The notes under the pieces were generated by a model. It was not told the DNA's origin and made no database searches. It saw only the letters and a program-made list of their open reading frames with translations. A DNA stretch of 64,000 nucleotides from Debaryomyces hansenii CBS767 (taxonomy: Eukaryota > Ascomycota > Pichiomycetes > Serinales > Debaryomycetaceae), in the NCBI RefSeq assembly GCF_000006445.2, contig NC_006043.2, positions 186,001-250,000 of the forward strand. Reading direction: 5' to 3'. Shown here in pieces: positions 1 to 10,451 of this stretch. The position numbers and the translations under genes are program-made. Within the stretch, counting starts at the first letter, position 1, and each line of letters starts with the position of its first letter.

Positions 1-1611
1 GCTTTCATCAAACTCATTAGTTCCTGGTTTGATTTGGACAGATGACACAAACCATTCGTGGAATTTGGTAGCATTTAGGTCAAAGTACCATTCGAGAATT
101 TTGTCCCTGATGAGCTGTGGGTCTAACTCACCTTTAATCATATGTGAAAAAGGTAGTATTCCAGCACATAACCAGCACAATATTAATCCTAACGAATAGA
201 TATCACTCTCATAAGTGAATTCGTTTATAAAATATTGTCGTTCACTACCAAGAGACGGATCAAAATTAGAAAATAACCAAAGTTCTGGTGCTGTGAATTC
301 AAGAGTACCTGTGTTTCCACGACGTTCGTCTTCATCTTTATTCACGTCTTTAATGGATACATCATCCGCTGGAATGTTATGCTTATTAATAAATTGGCCT
401 TCCCCAAAATCAGATACCAAGACCTTTGGCAATTTTGAAAGCTCTCCGTTTAATTCATTTTCGCACCCATAAATCCGATTATCAATAGGATTATTATCAT
501 ACTTGTTATCCAATAAACAATTGGATGGTTTGAGATCACGATGAAGGATTCCGTGCAAATGCAAATAATGCACACCTTTTGCAACATCCCTAAAAAATTT
601 CCAAATTTCAATACATCCTAACCAAAATTTCTTATTTTCCTTACTTTCTGGATCCATATCTTCAAGTTTCTGATTAGAATTTTTACGTACCGATCTACGG
701 CGTTGTCGTTCCAAATCAAGTTGCTCTTTAGCACTTAAATGCAATTCACGTAAGAATACTTTTTCTATAAGGTCTTCTAAATGCCCGCCATCACAATATT
801 GCTGAAGAATGAAGACATAAGGGATACTATTATCAAATTCTGAATTTTTTTGTTTATCTGGCAAGAAGTAAGTCTTCAGGTCTTGGATATCACCCAACTC
901 TAACCAAACATGATTATACCTTATTAAATTATTCTCATTAGCTCCTTGTATGGATAGCTCGTATAAAATAAGTACTTCATTTAAAACTTGTTCTAGTAGT
1001 TCAATCTTATCTCCTATGCTAATTCTTTTTACTGCATACGTTCCAAGCTTTATATCATTCAATACATGAACCACTTTATATACCTGCGAATGGGCACCAG
1101 ATCCAAGCATAAATGGGGGAACTTTTTTGAAAAATCTTTTGAAATAACCTTGGTTGAATATATTTTCTGGTAGAGTAGAGGCTGATCTGACCCTAGGTTT
1201 TTGATTATAAGGTAGCTTTCCTAACAACTTAAAATAATCATGATGCATAAAACCTTCTGGGAAATTCTTCATCATGGCCTTCCTACTATCAGGACCCGAT
1301 TTCAATGAGTCCATTAGTTCATTCAGTGCATCACTTTTACTTCTCTTAGACGTTTCGCCAATATTCGAATGTTCAGACCATGCAAACCCACAACTCGGAC
1401 ATTTTATATGACTATGGGGGTTGTTATTTCCATACCTTGTTCCGCTACTGCGATCTTCACTACGAACTAGATCTATTTTATTATTCTGACCCTCGTTTGC
1501 AGTTGAGACTAATTGAAGCGTATTATCCTGATTATCATGGAGCACTAAAATACCGTGGTTCGGATCGTGATAGACTATTTCGTTGCTTGAATTATACGGA
1601 ACTATTGACAT
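1..1611 (-). CDS. IKS1: Iks1-like serine/threonine protein kinase (partial, C-terminus outside window)
   Basis: The reading frame is open from an ATG at 1611 to the left edge (537 codons, no stop), so the C-terminal end is missing. The N-terminal region carries a CPSCGFAW zinc-ribbon-like motif near residue 70, followed by the kinase domain from about residue 165: a glycine loop LGSGAHSQVYK, the lysine of YAVKRI, the catalytic loop HRDLKPSN at about residues 357-364 and DFG at about residue 401. A charged insert lies between the N lobe and the catalytic loop. The CPxCG segment followed by a YFKLL stretch before the kinase domain is the arrangement of fungal Iks1 kinases, whose cellular role is poorly known. 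Family assignment is from remembered similarity; the kinase call itself is certain. Confidence 0.78.
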   Translation of the reverse strand, partial: MSIVPYNSSNEIVYHDPNHGILVLHDNQDNTLQLVSTANEGQNNKIDLVRSEDRSSGTRYGNNNPHSHIKCPSCGFAWSEHSNIGETSKRSKSDALNELMDSLKSGPDSRKAMMKNFPEGFMHHDYFKLLGKLPYNQKPRVRSASTLPENIFNQGYFKRFFKKVPPFMLGSGAHSQVYKVVHVLNDIKLGTYAVKRISIGDKIELLEQVLNEVLILYELSIQGANENNLIRYNHVWLELGDIQDLKTYFLPDKQKNSEFDNSIPYVFILQQYCDGGHLEDLIEKVFLRELHLSAKEQLDLERQRRRSVRKNSNQKLEDMDPESKENKKFWLGCIEIWKFFRDVAKGVHYLHLHGILHRDLKPSNCLLDNKYDNNPIDNRIYGCENELNGELSKLPKVLVSDFGEGQFINKHNIPADDVSIKDVNKDEDERRGNTGTLEFTAPELWLFSNFDPSLGSERQYFINEFTYESDIYSLGLILCWLCAGILPFSHMIKGELDPQLIRDKILEWYFDLNATKFHEWFVSSVQIKPGTNEFDES

Positions 1612-1835
1612 ATAGACTTTTTGAAATCACAAGCAAAGATAAATAGAATCAATTGAAATTAATATAACCGTATATATTTGTTTCAAAACAATGAATCATT
1701 AGACTATTGTAAATTCGAACCTCGTATAAACTTGATTGCAATCAGTCTTGTTTTAAATAAAATTGGATCATACTGCACAAAGAATATCTACGCTTTCAAT
1801 TATCATAAATTACTATCGTACATTAATTATGCTAT

Positions 1836-4800
1836 TTAAGACTCTACGGAGTCAATATTCCTCATACGAAGAATAAATGTCATCAACTTAGTTTCCAATT
1901 GATATTTTTCACTTTGAGGAATACGTGAAATTTCGACGTCAGACATATTTTCGATATAAGAAGTAAGATTATTAGCAGCTTCGCATGGCTGCAATTCAGA
2001 ATTTTCATTAGTGGTAGACCCTTCGTCTTGTGGTCCATTATCTGAGTCTTCCTTTTCCTTAAGATTTTGCGAGTCAATTTCGTCGTCCTCACCTATGGTT
2101 GAAAGGAAATTATTAGATTTTGAATCTGATTCTGGAGTGAAGTCTTCAGATCTGTCTCCAACATGCACAGGAGGCAGGTTTGGTATCATGGAATTATAGC
2201 TATCCGATAATTGTATACTGCTTGAGGTTTCGGTATTACTTGGCTCTGCTAATGCAGTCGAAGTTGCTCTGAAGTCCTGAGTATCAAAAGTAGGCGGTGC
2301 CGTTTGATCGCTCGTTGCAGAGCATTGTATCTCATCATTTTCTATCGAATCGTTGACATCTTTTCGAAATTGGTCACTGGAAGATACATGAACGATATGG
2401 TTGTCCAAATTTGAGTTTCCTGTACTTTCGTCGGTCATTGAAATACCAGATTCTGGTGCTGAAGTTCCATTATCATTCTTCTCATCGGAAGGAAATTCAT
2501 TTTGCTTTTGTTTCTTTCTACCACTGATTTCGTCTTCATCATAACAGGTCTTGCGCTTATAATTAGTAGACTCTTGATCGTCTGTATTTTCAATGTCGTC
2601 AGACAGATCTGACGATTCACGGCTCGAAAATCCATTTTGGATCACTTTGCTGTAGTCATTACTGCTAGGAGAAATTGATTTTCTTGTCCTGTCAAGAGTT
2701 TCTGGGGGGGAACTAGGTTCATCTTCTACAAGGTCAAATTCGTTGATTGAATTTTGAGACATTGAGCTCGCCTCGAGTTGTGAAATATCATCATCGTTAA
2801 ATGAAGAGGGTATTTGAACTTCACTTTTTATATGATCCAAGTCAATAGTTTCTTCATTGCCACTAGGTGATATGCAACTTTCAGAATTAGAACCATTATC
2901 GGGGGAACTTTTGTTCAAATTCGACTTAGCGTTTCTTCTTGCCTTTTTAATTGGTGTTGCTGGAGAAAGCTTGGCGTTTAACATAGCTGTAAACGAATGA
3001 ATATCAAAGTTTGGATTTACTTCTGGAGCTGGTGTATTCTCTTTTTTGACTTTAATGTTGGTCTTCTTTTTTGGCTTCGGCTTAGCTACTGATTTAGACC
3101 TCTTTCGGTTTGCTTTTGATTTGGTCAGATTATCAATTTCCAATTGACTTATATCAGAACCGGATGACATATTCCTCTTTTCGTAACGGTTAGTTTTACT
3201 ATCTTTATTTGAATTAGAAAACAGCTTAGGAATTGCAATGTTCTCAATTGACTCAATTGTTTCCATATCGTCCATTTGTAAGTCTTTAGAACAGTCAGGA
3301 GCGGCAATTATCTGTGTATTATCCTCTTTACCACTTACCTCTGAGTTTTTCGAATCACCGGGTGATGCTGGTCCCGTTTGATTAAGAAGTTCACTATCAA
3401 AATATAGCTTAGAATTATCTGTAAGCCATGCTTTTTTCAATAATGGTAACCTGTCCCATTTATTTTGAATATGCGATCTTACGTCTAATCCTACTTCATA
3501 AGATGAAACAAGAAAATCATCTAGCAACTTGAAATTTCCTGATTCAACAATATTAGAGAGATATGAATTCCAAACCAGACGAAATTCGAACTGGCGAAAG
3601 CCTTCTAAAGCCTTAAATTTTTTCATTATATTTTTTCTTAAATTGTAAAGTTCAAGATCAAACCGCTTATCAATAAGAAACTTGAGGATTTCAAAAAACT
3701 CCTCGTCGTTTTCAAACCTGGAAATTATCAAGTTTAGTGGAATTTGTTTGAGGTGTGGATGTGGCGCATTGTGAACTAGTTCAACGAAGTATTTAAATAT
3801 AGGTATTGTCCACAATTGAATATCTAAGATTCCGGATACACGCTCAAATTCGGTAGCACTGAGTAACACAATAGATTGTATTAACTTTTTAGCTATCGAC
3901 TCATAGTCTTTGGATATTATTTGGAAAAGGTTTCCAGCCAATTCTAATTCGAGATTCGAAGCAGCATTTATCTTTCTACTATTCAAAGCTGACACTATAA
4001 AGTTTTTCAATCCAGCATGCGTATTATATTCTTGTAATTTGACCAATTCAAGAAGAAATATTAAATTCTTCGAATCACGGATCGCCAAATGGATTGACTC
4101 CAAGAAATCAAAAGCTTGTAGTTCTTCCATGTCACTCAAACAATTATTAATAATTAGAATATAAATATTAGTTGCATTTGAACGCGTACCATTTTTCTCT
4201 ATTAAATTCGAAGCATCGAAAGTATCGTTCAAATTAAGCATGAGCTTTTGAATAGAAGAATATGAAAGTTTGTTATGTTTGAATAGGACACTTAAAACAT
4301 TGGGTAAATTGTCGATTATATCTTGAGTGGCATCGGAAGGTTTTATTTCTTTCTTGGTGATCAGCTTCAAGGAATTCAAAAAATTGTTGAAAAATTCCAA
4401 CTTTGAATCTATAGTCAATCCTTCCAATTTAAAAACAATGTTTATGTTTTGCAAAATTCTATCAAACTTACTGAATATCCATTTAGGACTTACTGGGCTA
4501 ATATCATTTAGACTTATGGATTCATTAGAAAGACATCTCATTTCATTGAATGGCTTTTCATTAGTAGATACTGATGGTTTTATTAAGCGTGTCAAAATCT
4601 TTAGACCTAACTCATTCATGTACGTATTAGATAACTCTTTCTTAAAGTAAAAGTTTATAAATACTGACTGAATAATCTTATCCCAGTATACGTGAACATA
4701 TCTAGATGAATTTAATACCAGTGGGTTGAGTAAGGTGTATATGATTGATAAAAATAAGTTATGTGACGAATCAATGATTTCTTTTTGATTTTCCACAGCA

Positions 4801-6938
4801 GAAATATTAAGTAACGGATGAATCAATAACTTAATTTTTGGCTTTAAAATGTTATTTATGGCTTGTGGTTTTGATTTACTGCTTTTACTATTTGGACTTG
4901 AATCAATTAAACATCTGATGCTGTCTAGATCATTGTGACACACGTTGAATATGACCGCTTTCCAACTGTTCAACGCGATCATTTTAGCTGAATTATTATT
5001 CACATTGAAACACGATTTGTGTACTCTTAACCAATCTGATAGAAAAGGCCAATTTTCGTATCCTGAGCCACTATCACTGGATAATAATGTTACACCTACC
5101 CATATATCCATGGCCGATTTATACTGGCCATTTCCAATTAAAGTTTCAAGGGTGGATATTATAAAATGTATCACTAGATTTTCATCAGACTTAGTAGTAG
5201 GTGCTTCGGGTGATACTGAAATAGTTGAGTCTGAGGTTATCGATTTAACTGTTGAAGGTAAAGGAGAAGCTAACAAACGTCTCACTGAAAATAAAACATT
5301 CTTATTATCCAAATAGTTCCTAGCGACCTCGAGTAACACCAGAATCCCCATACCGATGACTTTTGAATATAACGGGGAAGAAAGATCGCATAAGTTCATA
5401 AGGAAAAATTCAAACCAATGCTTAAAATTATTAGCCATCATAACAGGGAAGTTCAGTACTAAATTTTTCAAAGTTACGAACTCTTCAACGACTAATGACG
5501 AGCTTACAAATTTCCTCATGTTAAGCAAACTTTGGAGAATAAGTTCCAGGATATTAGCATTTTCATTTTGATTGTTAAATATTAGCTTCTTCTTCTTGTT
5601 ATTAAATTTGCAATCCTTTAGTATGCTAAGATATGGTATTATTAACGTCTTCGATATTGTTGGTTTAACAATTGTTTTGCAACAGTGTACGTAAAACCAC
5701 TTTGCATCTTCAATTGATACAAAATTATTCAATTCTTGATCCAACATGATAAAGTTGATTACTTTTAATGCTTGACTGATAATACGAATACTAAATGGGT
5801 CATTTTTGCTGGGGGAATAGTTGTTTTCCTTCTCTTCATTTTCGCAAAATAGTTTTAACTCGATTTGCTTAACGTCTCTTTGTATAAATGCTGATAAAGT
5901 ATGAATGTACGTATTATCCATAAAAGACGTAGAATTTGTTTTCATCAGACTTTTGGAGTTAATCTTTTGCGGACTATTTGATTTGCTTGGAATGGTGAGT
6001 AATTTCAATAGACTATCAGAAGTATTACATCTGCATATATGATTCAAAGTGGCGTATACTTCAAACTTTTTAGAGAATTTTTTATCCCGTAACACATTAA
6101 TGCATCCATCTATAAGTTGTGGTAGATCAGGAGAATTTGGAGCCAACTGTATTATGGTACCCAGAAGCCAGAATTCGGGGTTACTAGGACTATTCTTGAT
6201 GTTTATATTATTAGATGATTTGACCCACAATGACGTATCATTAGGATTACATGGGGATGAAGTTTGATTCAAAGAATTAATCTTTAAGATGGACTTTTTT
6301 GGAGTATGTTCAAGAACTGGTAGCCGTGAACCGCAGTGTACGGCTGCAGGGGAACTGGGCAACTCACTCACTAAGTCATCCGAAAATGCAACTGATTTCT
6401 TCTTTTTGATTGGAGAAGAAGATAATTCTTCTCTATACCGAACCTTTTTTGATGTAGGCTTTATTGGCGACGAATTCAATTCCATGTCCATGTAAGCTTG
6501 GTCATTCATGAACTCATCTGCCAATGGTGGGATATTAATGTAGTTCTTTTCTTCTCGCGTACTGAGTTCTCCTTTTGGTATTTTAGCCAAATTCCCATCA
6601 CTGACATCTAAATCACCACTTTCAAGTTTATCCTCTGAAATGTTCATATCTATAATTGAACTGTCTGAAGTCATTTCGCTTGTAGTTTCATTGTCCTTGT
6701 CATTCTCGTTTAAACCTCTAGCAACCTCTGAATTAGTATGTGTTGATCTTGTGCGAGGAGTAAACGAATCCCTTTTTTGAATTCCATGGGACGTATCTAT
6801 TGGATGTGTGCCTGACTTTGCAAATGAGCTCTCTGATGTGGAATCCACTATGCCTAAATGATTATGTGGTTTTTCCACAATTATCGGCGAGCCCAGTGAC
6901 AGCAGGCCATTGATTTGCGTGTCAGAATCTACCCACAT
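1836..6938 (-). CDS. RIF1: Rif1, telomere-length and replication-timing regulator
   Basis: A 1700-residue protein, close to the about 1900 of S. cerevisiae Rif1. Rif1 is a chromatin protein that restrains telomerase and late origins by bringing protein phosphatase 1 (Glc7). Two PP1 docking motifs are visible: KSVAF at residues 181-185 (RVxF type) and SILK at 216-219, in the same order and similar spacing as in S. cerevisiae Rif1. Several SSP/SP sites surround them. A helical-repeat region rich in Leu/Ile/Asn follows from about residue 250 to 1200, starting with an NPEFWLLGT segment typical of the Rif1 N-terminal domain. The C-terminal third is acidic, Ser-rich and disordered, with a basic patch (KPKPKKKTNIKVKK) near residue 1300. 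The start is an ATG with a clean 155-bp upstream gap that holds an MCB box. Three CTG codons fall in the first 16 residues. Confidence 0.85.
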   Translation of the reverse strand: MWVDSDTQINGLLSLGSPIIVEKPHNHLGIVDSTSESSFAKSGTHPIDTSHGIQKRDSFTPRTRSTHTNSEVARGLNENDKDNETTSEMTSDSSIIDMNISEDKLESGDLDVSDGNLAKIPKGELSTREEKNYINIPPLADEFMNDQAYMDMELNSSPIKPTSKKVRYREELSSSPIKKKKSVAFSDDLVSELPSSPAAVHCGSRLPVLEHTPKKSILKINSLNQTSSPCNPNDTSLWVKSSNNINIKNSPSNPEFWLLGTIIQLAPNSPDLPQLIDGCINVLRDKKFSKKFEVYATLNHICRCNTSDSLLKLLTIPSKSNSPQKINSKSLMKTNSTSFMDNTYIHTLSAFIQRDVKQIELKLFCENEEKENNYSPSKNDPFSIRIISQALKVINFIMLDQELNNFVSIEDAKWFYVHCCKTIVKPTISKTLIIPYLSILKDCKFNNKKKKLIFNNQNENANILELILQSLLNMRKFVSSSLVVEEFVTLKNLVLNFPVMMANNFKHWFEFFLMNLCDLSSPLYSKVIGMGILVLLEVARNYLDNKNVLFSVRRLLASPLPSTVKSITSDSTISVSPEAPTTKSDENLVIHFIISTLETLIGNGQYKSAMDIWVGVTLLSSDSGSGYENWPFLSDWLRVHKSCFNVNNNSAKMIALNSWKAVIFNVCHNDLDSIRCLIDSSPNSKSSKSKPQAINNILKPKIKLLIHPLLNISAVENQKEIIDSSHNLFLSIIYTLLNPLVLNSSRYVHVYWDKIIQSVFINFYFKKELSNTYMNELGLKILTRLIKPSVSTNEKPFNEMRCLSNESISLNDISPVSPKWIFSKFDRILQNINIVFKLEGLTIDSKLEFFNNFLNSLKLITKKEIKPSDATQDIIDNLPNVLSVLFKHNKLSYSSIQKLMLNLNDTFDASNLIEKNGTRSNATNIYILIINNCLSDMEELQAFDFLESIHLAIRDSKNLIFLLELVKLQEYNTHAGLKNFIVSALNSRKINAASNLELELAGNLFQIISKDYESIAKKLIQSIVLLSATEFERVSGILDIQLWTIPIFKYFVELVHNAPHPHLKQIPLNLIISRFENDEEFFEILKFLIDKRFDLELYNLRKNIMKKFKALEGFRQFEFRLVWNSYLSNIVESGNFKLLDDFLVSSYEVGLDVRSHIQNKWDRLPLLKKAWLTDNSKLYFDSELLNQTGPASPGDSKNSEVSGKEDNTQIIAAPDCSKDLQMDDMETIESIENIAIPKLFSNSNKDSKTNRYEKRNMSSGSDISQLEIDNLTKSKANRKRSKSVAKPKPKKKTNIKVKKENTPAPEVNPNFDIHSFTAMLNAKLSPATPIKKARRNAKSNLNKSSPDNGSNSESCISPSGNEETIDLDHIKSEVQIPSSFNDDDISQLEASSMSQNSINEFDLVEDEPSSPPETLDRTRKSISPSSNDYSKVIQNGFSSRESSDLSDDIENTDDQESTNYKRKTCYDEDEISGRKKQKQNEFPSDEKNDNGTSAPESGISMTDESTGNSNLDNHIVHVSSSDQFRKDVNDSIENDEIQCSATSDQTAPPTFDTQDFRATSTALAEPSNTETSSSIQLSDSYNSMIPNLPPVHVGDRSEDFTPESDSKSNNFLSTIGEDDEIDSQNLKEKEDSDNGPQDEGSTTNENSELQPCEAANNLTSYIENMSDVEISRIPQSEKYQLETKLMTFILRMRNIDSVES

Positions 6939-7043
6939 TCGATTAACCTCTCTATACCTATTATAATTGTTGGTTTAATTGTAAACTTGTGTGGAAAGTT
7001 TTTGATAAGCGAATGGTTCCATATGAAAAAAATTTTTGGCGAG

Positions 7044-7049
7044 ACGCGT
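7044..7049. promoter_or_regulatory. MCB-type element ACGCGT upstream of RIF1
   Basis: A perfect ACGCGT lies about 106 bp before the RIF1 start codon, next to an A/T tract, in the 154-bp gap between RIF1 and HPR1. ACGCGT is the MBF site that drives G1/S expression in yeasts, which would suit a replication-timing factor. A six-base match alone can occur by chance. Confidence 0.45.
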
Positions 7050-7092
7050 TCTTAAGAATTTACGTTTATTGAAATACTTATATTATACTAGA

Positions 7093-9342
7093 CTAATTCT
7101 TAGTTTTCTTAGTAGCAGGTTCTTCTTCTGTAATAGTATCATCAGCATCACGAGATCTCTTTATACCTGAACTTTCATCGTTGGAATCTAATTCGTTCAG
7201 TTGGGGATTAGATTCAGTATTGGATTCGTCATGTAGAATTTCACTATCTCTAACCATCCCTTCTTTTTCAATTTCCTCTATATTACTTTGGGACTCTTCC
7301 GCTATCTTTTCCACTATATTACCGTTATTGTTGTCTCCGGCGTCCTCTGTTTTTTCTTTGGTTTCTGGTTGTTCAGTAGATTCAGCAGCCTTCTCAGATA
7401 CTTCAGGCATGTTCAATTCGGCACTTAACATCTGTTTGTTCAATAAGTTACCAAATTTCAACCAATTAGAGTTCCTTTGCTTTTTCAAGTGTTTCCAGGT
7501 AAGGACATTACGTTCGTCAACGAGCTGGTCCAATTCCTGTTTATCTTTTGCATCTGATATCTTTTCTGTAAGTAAGTCAATTCCCTCTTGAAATCTATCA
7601 TTGTCACTTGTTTCACTATCCTTGGCTAATATCAGAATCCCTCGTTCTACTTTCATCTTTCTGGATAATTGTGGGGTTGCATAATTGTTAAAATAGCGCT
7701 TTTCCTTGAAAGGTATTATTGTTTCAGTCTTCTCTTGTGCCACTGCCAACTCGGAAGCGGTAAGCACCTTATCAACGAATAACGATTTGCCTGTGTTTGG
7801 GTCCTTTCCATATATCAACCAGCCCCACCAGAAAGTTTCATCAATAGCCATATGTTGTAATAAGAACGAAAATTGACTGTCTATGGAACGATAGCGCTTA
7901 GGTATTTCTCTTTTAATTTTGAAGAATAATGACACCAAACTGTCTGGAGGAGAATCATCCGTAAAGTGTTTAATATTAGCAGGGCCATTGAGCGATTTCA
8001 AAAATACCTTTTTGTTTGCTGCATTTAATTCATAGTACAAGTGACAAATGAAATATATCTGAATTAAACATGTTTGACGTACTTTGCTGTCATCAAACTG
8101 CTTAGACATGAAACTATAATCTTGTTTCTTCAATTGATCAAATGAATCACCTCTTTTTTTCTCATCAAACTGTGCAAGAGAATAATGTTCTGGAAAGTAT
8201 AATTTATTAGCATATTTTTCTTTAAGATGCCTTTCCTCGGTCTCAGATTTTGGTGTAGGGACTGCAAACTGATCAATCTTAGGGGCAACAGATGACCAAC
8301 TATTTTCTTCTTCCATCAAATATTCATAGACCTTTTTTAATGTATCCGATATTCTGGTGAGTTGTTTATGGTTGGCCGGCTTTAAAAAGTAATACGGATC
8401 ACGGAACAATTTATTTATCTGTATCACATCCTTTATAAAGCTGTCATCTCGGGATCTCGAGTTCGTAGAGAAATCTTTGACAATTCTATTAGAAGTACTG
8501 AAGTATTTGTTTAACCCGGTATTGTCTTCAAAATTGAAAATGTTGGCTATAAACATCCTCACACGATATTGAAATGTATCATTGAACGTATCCTTTTTGC
8601 ACAAATCTCTTTTACCCTGTATATTTTTCTCAAAGAATCTATCTGTTAAAGTATTGCATATTTCCAAGAACGAAATTCTGTCACTAGTGACTTGTTTATC
8701 AAAAATCTTATCTTGAATTAATTTTTTACGGGTTTCCAAATAGTACCAAAATGTACTAATTGCGTTCGTTGACATGTTAAAGAGGGTTTGCAGTATCTGA
8801 GATAATAACAGGTAGAAGCTAGATTTGATAGAAGGATATGTCTCGATCACTAGATGCATCTGGAAATCCACTAATACACTTAGTCTATTATAGCTCCTAA
8901 GTTCATCACGAGAAATATTAAATTTTCCAGTTTCTATTACTTTGTCTGCCTTCACTTCATCTTCATTTGCAGTATTTTTCAATTCTTCTAATTGCTTGGT
9001 AAGAAATTCCTGAGCAGCTTTTTGAAAAGACATAGTCAATATGAAATCTCTAGTTTTTTCATCTAGACCTACATTAAAATTTCCTATCTCATTCTTTAAA
9101 TTGTTTGCCACCTCATCATCGGTATCATCAACTTCTGTCATTGGAACATCGATTTTATAGTCAAAGTCATATTCCTTGATAATATCTTCGAAGATTTGAT
9201 GTTTACCAGTGAATTTTTCAAATTCGAAGGTTTTCAACAAATAATTGGAATCATCATCCGGAACAAATTGATTTATCAAATCAATCAATGCATTAGAACA
9301 TAATTCTATAGGTTGAGCTAACCTATTATCTTCAGTCGCCAT
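7093..9342 (-). CDS. HPR1: THO complex subunit Hpr1 (THOC1 family)
   Basis: A 749-residue protein, almost the length of S. cerevisiae Hpr1 (752). It belongs to THO/TREX, which couples RNA polymerase II elongation to mRNA packaging and export and prevents R-loops. The diagnostic THOC1 segments are visible: FWYYLETR near residue 200, FLEICNTL shortly after, then RMFIANIFNFEDNTGLN near residue 260, and a conserved block around KQFDDSKVRQTCLIQI near residue 420. The C-terminal 130 residues are acidic and end in a basic tail (KKTKN), as expected for a disordered nucleic-acid-binding tail. It is transcribed in the same direction as RIF1. Confidence 0.88.
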   Translation of the reverse strand: MATEDNRLAQPIELCSNALIDLINQFVPDDDSNYLLKTFEFEKFTGKHQIFEDIIKEYDFDYKIDVPMTEVDDTDDEVANNLKNEIGNFNVGLDEKTRDFILTMSFQKAAQEFLTKQLEELKNTANEDEVKADKVIETGKFNISRDELRSYNRLSVLVDFQMHLVIETYPSIKSSFYLLLSQILQTLFNMSTNAISTFWYYLETRKKLIQDKIFDKQVTSDRISFLEICNTLTDRFFEKNIQGKRDLCKKDTFNDTFQYRVRMFIANIFNFEDNTGLNKYFSTSNRIVKDFSTNSRSRDDSFIKDVIQINKLFRDPYYFLKPANHKQLTRISDTLKKVYEYLMEEENSWSSVAPKIDQFAVPTPKSETEERHLKEKYANKLYFPEHYSLAQFDEKKRGDSFDQLKKQDYSFMSKQFDDSKVRQTCLIQIYFICHLYYELNAANKKVFLKSLNGPANIKHFTDDSPPDSLVSLFFKIKREIPKRYRSIDSQFSFLLQHMAIDETFWWGWLIYGKDPNTGKSLFVDKVLTASELAVAQEKTETIIPFKEKRYFNNYATPQLSRKMKVERGILILAKDSETSDNDRFQEGIDLLTEKISDAKDKQELDQLVDERNVLTWKHLKKQRNSNWLKFGNLLNKQMLSAELNMPEVSEKAAESTEQPETKEKTEDAGDNNNGNIVEKIAEESQSNIEEIEKEGMVRDSEILHDESNTESNPQLNELDSNDESSGIKRSRDADDTITEEEPATKKTKN

Positions 9343-9592
9343 ACGTTCTGCAGTTTATAGTTGGTCGTCTAGTATATTCACGTACGAAAATTGTTCTTGA
9401 TTTGAAAATATCGAATTATGCGCAGGAAGTTAAATAAGGCCCTTTTCGATTCAAGACATAATGGTAATGATTAACAGTATTATTTACAAATATATACAAT
9501 ATATATATATAGATGGGCTCATCAGGAAGCATGTCGAATCATGATTATTTTGCTTCACTTGTTTCGACTATATTTATGCCATAGATGCACAC

Positions 9593-10216
9593 TTATACAT
9601 CGAAATTTTTGGAACGATGCTTCTTTTTGTCACTTTGTCTCTTCTTATTAAATAGACGTTTTTCTTTACGGTCATCTTTTATTTCTTGCCATCTCTTTTT
9701 GTCTTCTTCACTCGTTTCTCCTGCAAAAAATGTGTTGTCTTTGATCTCTTGAATCAATTTTCGAAAGCATTCGTCGGTATTGGTATCTCTATTCCTGGTC
9801 GAATCACTCTGAACAAGTATTCCTCCACTCTTAGTCTCGTACCTGATTTTATTCTCATTTATTTGCGACCTTATTGGCTTTGGGATCCAGAAGCAGAATT
9901 GGGGATTGAGCCATTGATCTGGACCAAGCGCAATGGTAGCTTTCGAAGACGTCTTATTAACCTTTTGTCCACCAGGACCTGATGATCTACTGTAAGATAT
10001 TTCGAATATGTTGTCTGGTACTTGAGTACTTGAGAAGTTTTCCATCCATTCTTTGGCTTTGCTTATTTCTTCTGTCGAAAATTCTGAATCTGGAGCAGTA
10101 GAGAACGCACGAACTATACCAGGGGTTACTGGATTGACATTCCTGATGCAATTTAGGGAAATTGGATAAAACCTTATCCCTTTAACAGGCAACTGAAGTA
10201 GTTTCATGCGGTACAT
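9593..10216 (-). CDS. PTH4: Mitochondrial GGQ-type release-factor-like hydrolase (ICT1/Pth4 family)
   Basis: Class-I release-factor domain with the GGQ motif in SGPGGQKVNKTSSK, the loop that hydrolyses peptidyl-tRNA. There is no codon-recognition domain, and the protein ends in a long basic tail (DRKEKRLFNKKRQSDKKKH), as in ICT1/YaeJ-type rescue factors that free stalled ribosomes; the yeast counterpart is Pth4. The frame is open up to 10432, but that would leave only 20 bp to the next gene and prepend an unlikely 72 residues. I prefer the ATG at 10216 (or 10207), which gives a basic, mitochondrial-type leader beginning MYRMKLLQLPVKG and ending near AFSTAP. Length is then 207 residues. Confidence 0.8.
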   Translation of the reverse strand: MYRMKLLQLPVKGIRFYPISLNCIRNVNPVTPGIVRAFSTAPDSEFSTEEISKAKEWMENFSSTQVPDNIFEISYSRSSGPGGQKVNKTSSKATIALGPDQWLNPQFCFWIPKPIRSQINENKIRYETKSGGILVQSDSTRNRDTNTDECFRKLIQEIKDNTFFAGETSEEDKKRWQEIKDDRKEKRLFNKKRQSDKKKHRSKNFDV

Positions 10217-10451
10217 GATAATATTGTATAATCGATTAGAAGGAACAAGCACCCATTTATTCGATTTATGTCCCAAAAAAATCGCGATAATGCACACCAT
10301 GGTCTGATACAGTATAACTAGGCCTAAACTGGCCCATCGAAAGAAGTATAATTGGATTTTTAACTTATACACGGAATATAAAGCATTCAAACGAATGTGA
10401 GAAACGAAATATACACTATATTTTGTTGGCAAAAACCACCACCATCATGTT

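Noticed and set aside
9593..10432. 279-residue version of the GGQ protein
   Set aside because: It would start 20 bp from the neighbouring gene and add 72 residues without family character; the ATG at 10216 or 10207 gives a proper mitochondrial leader.
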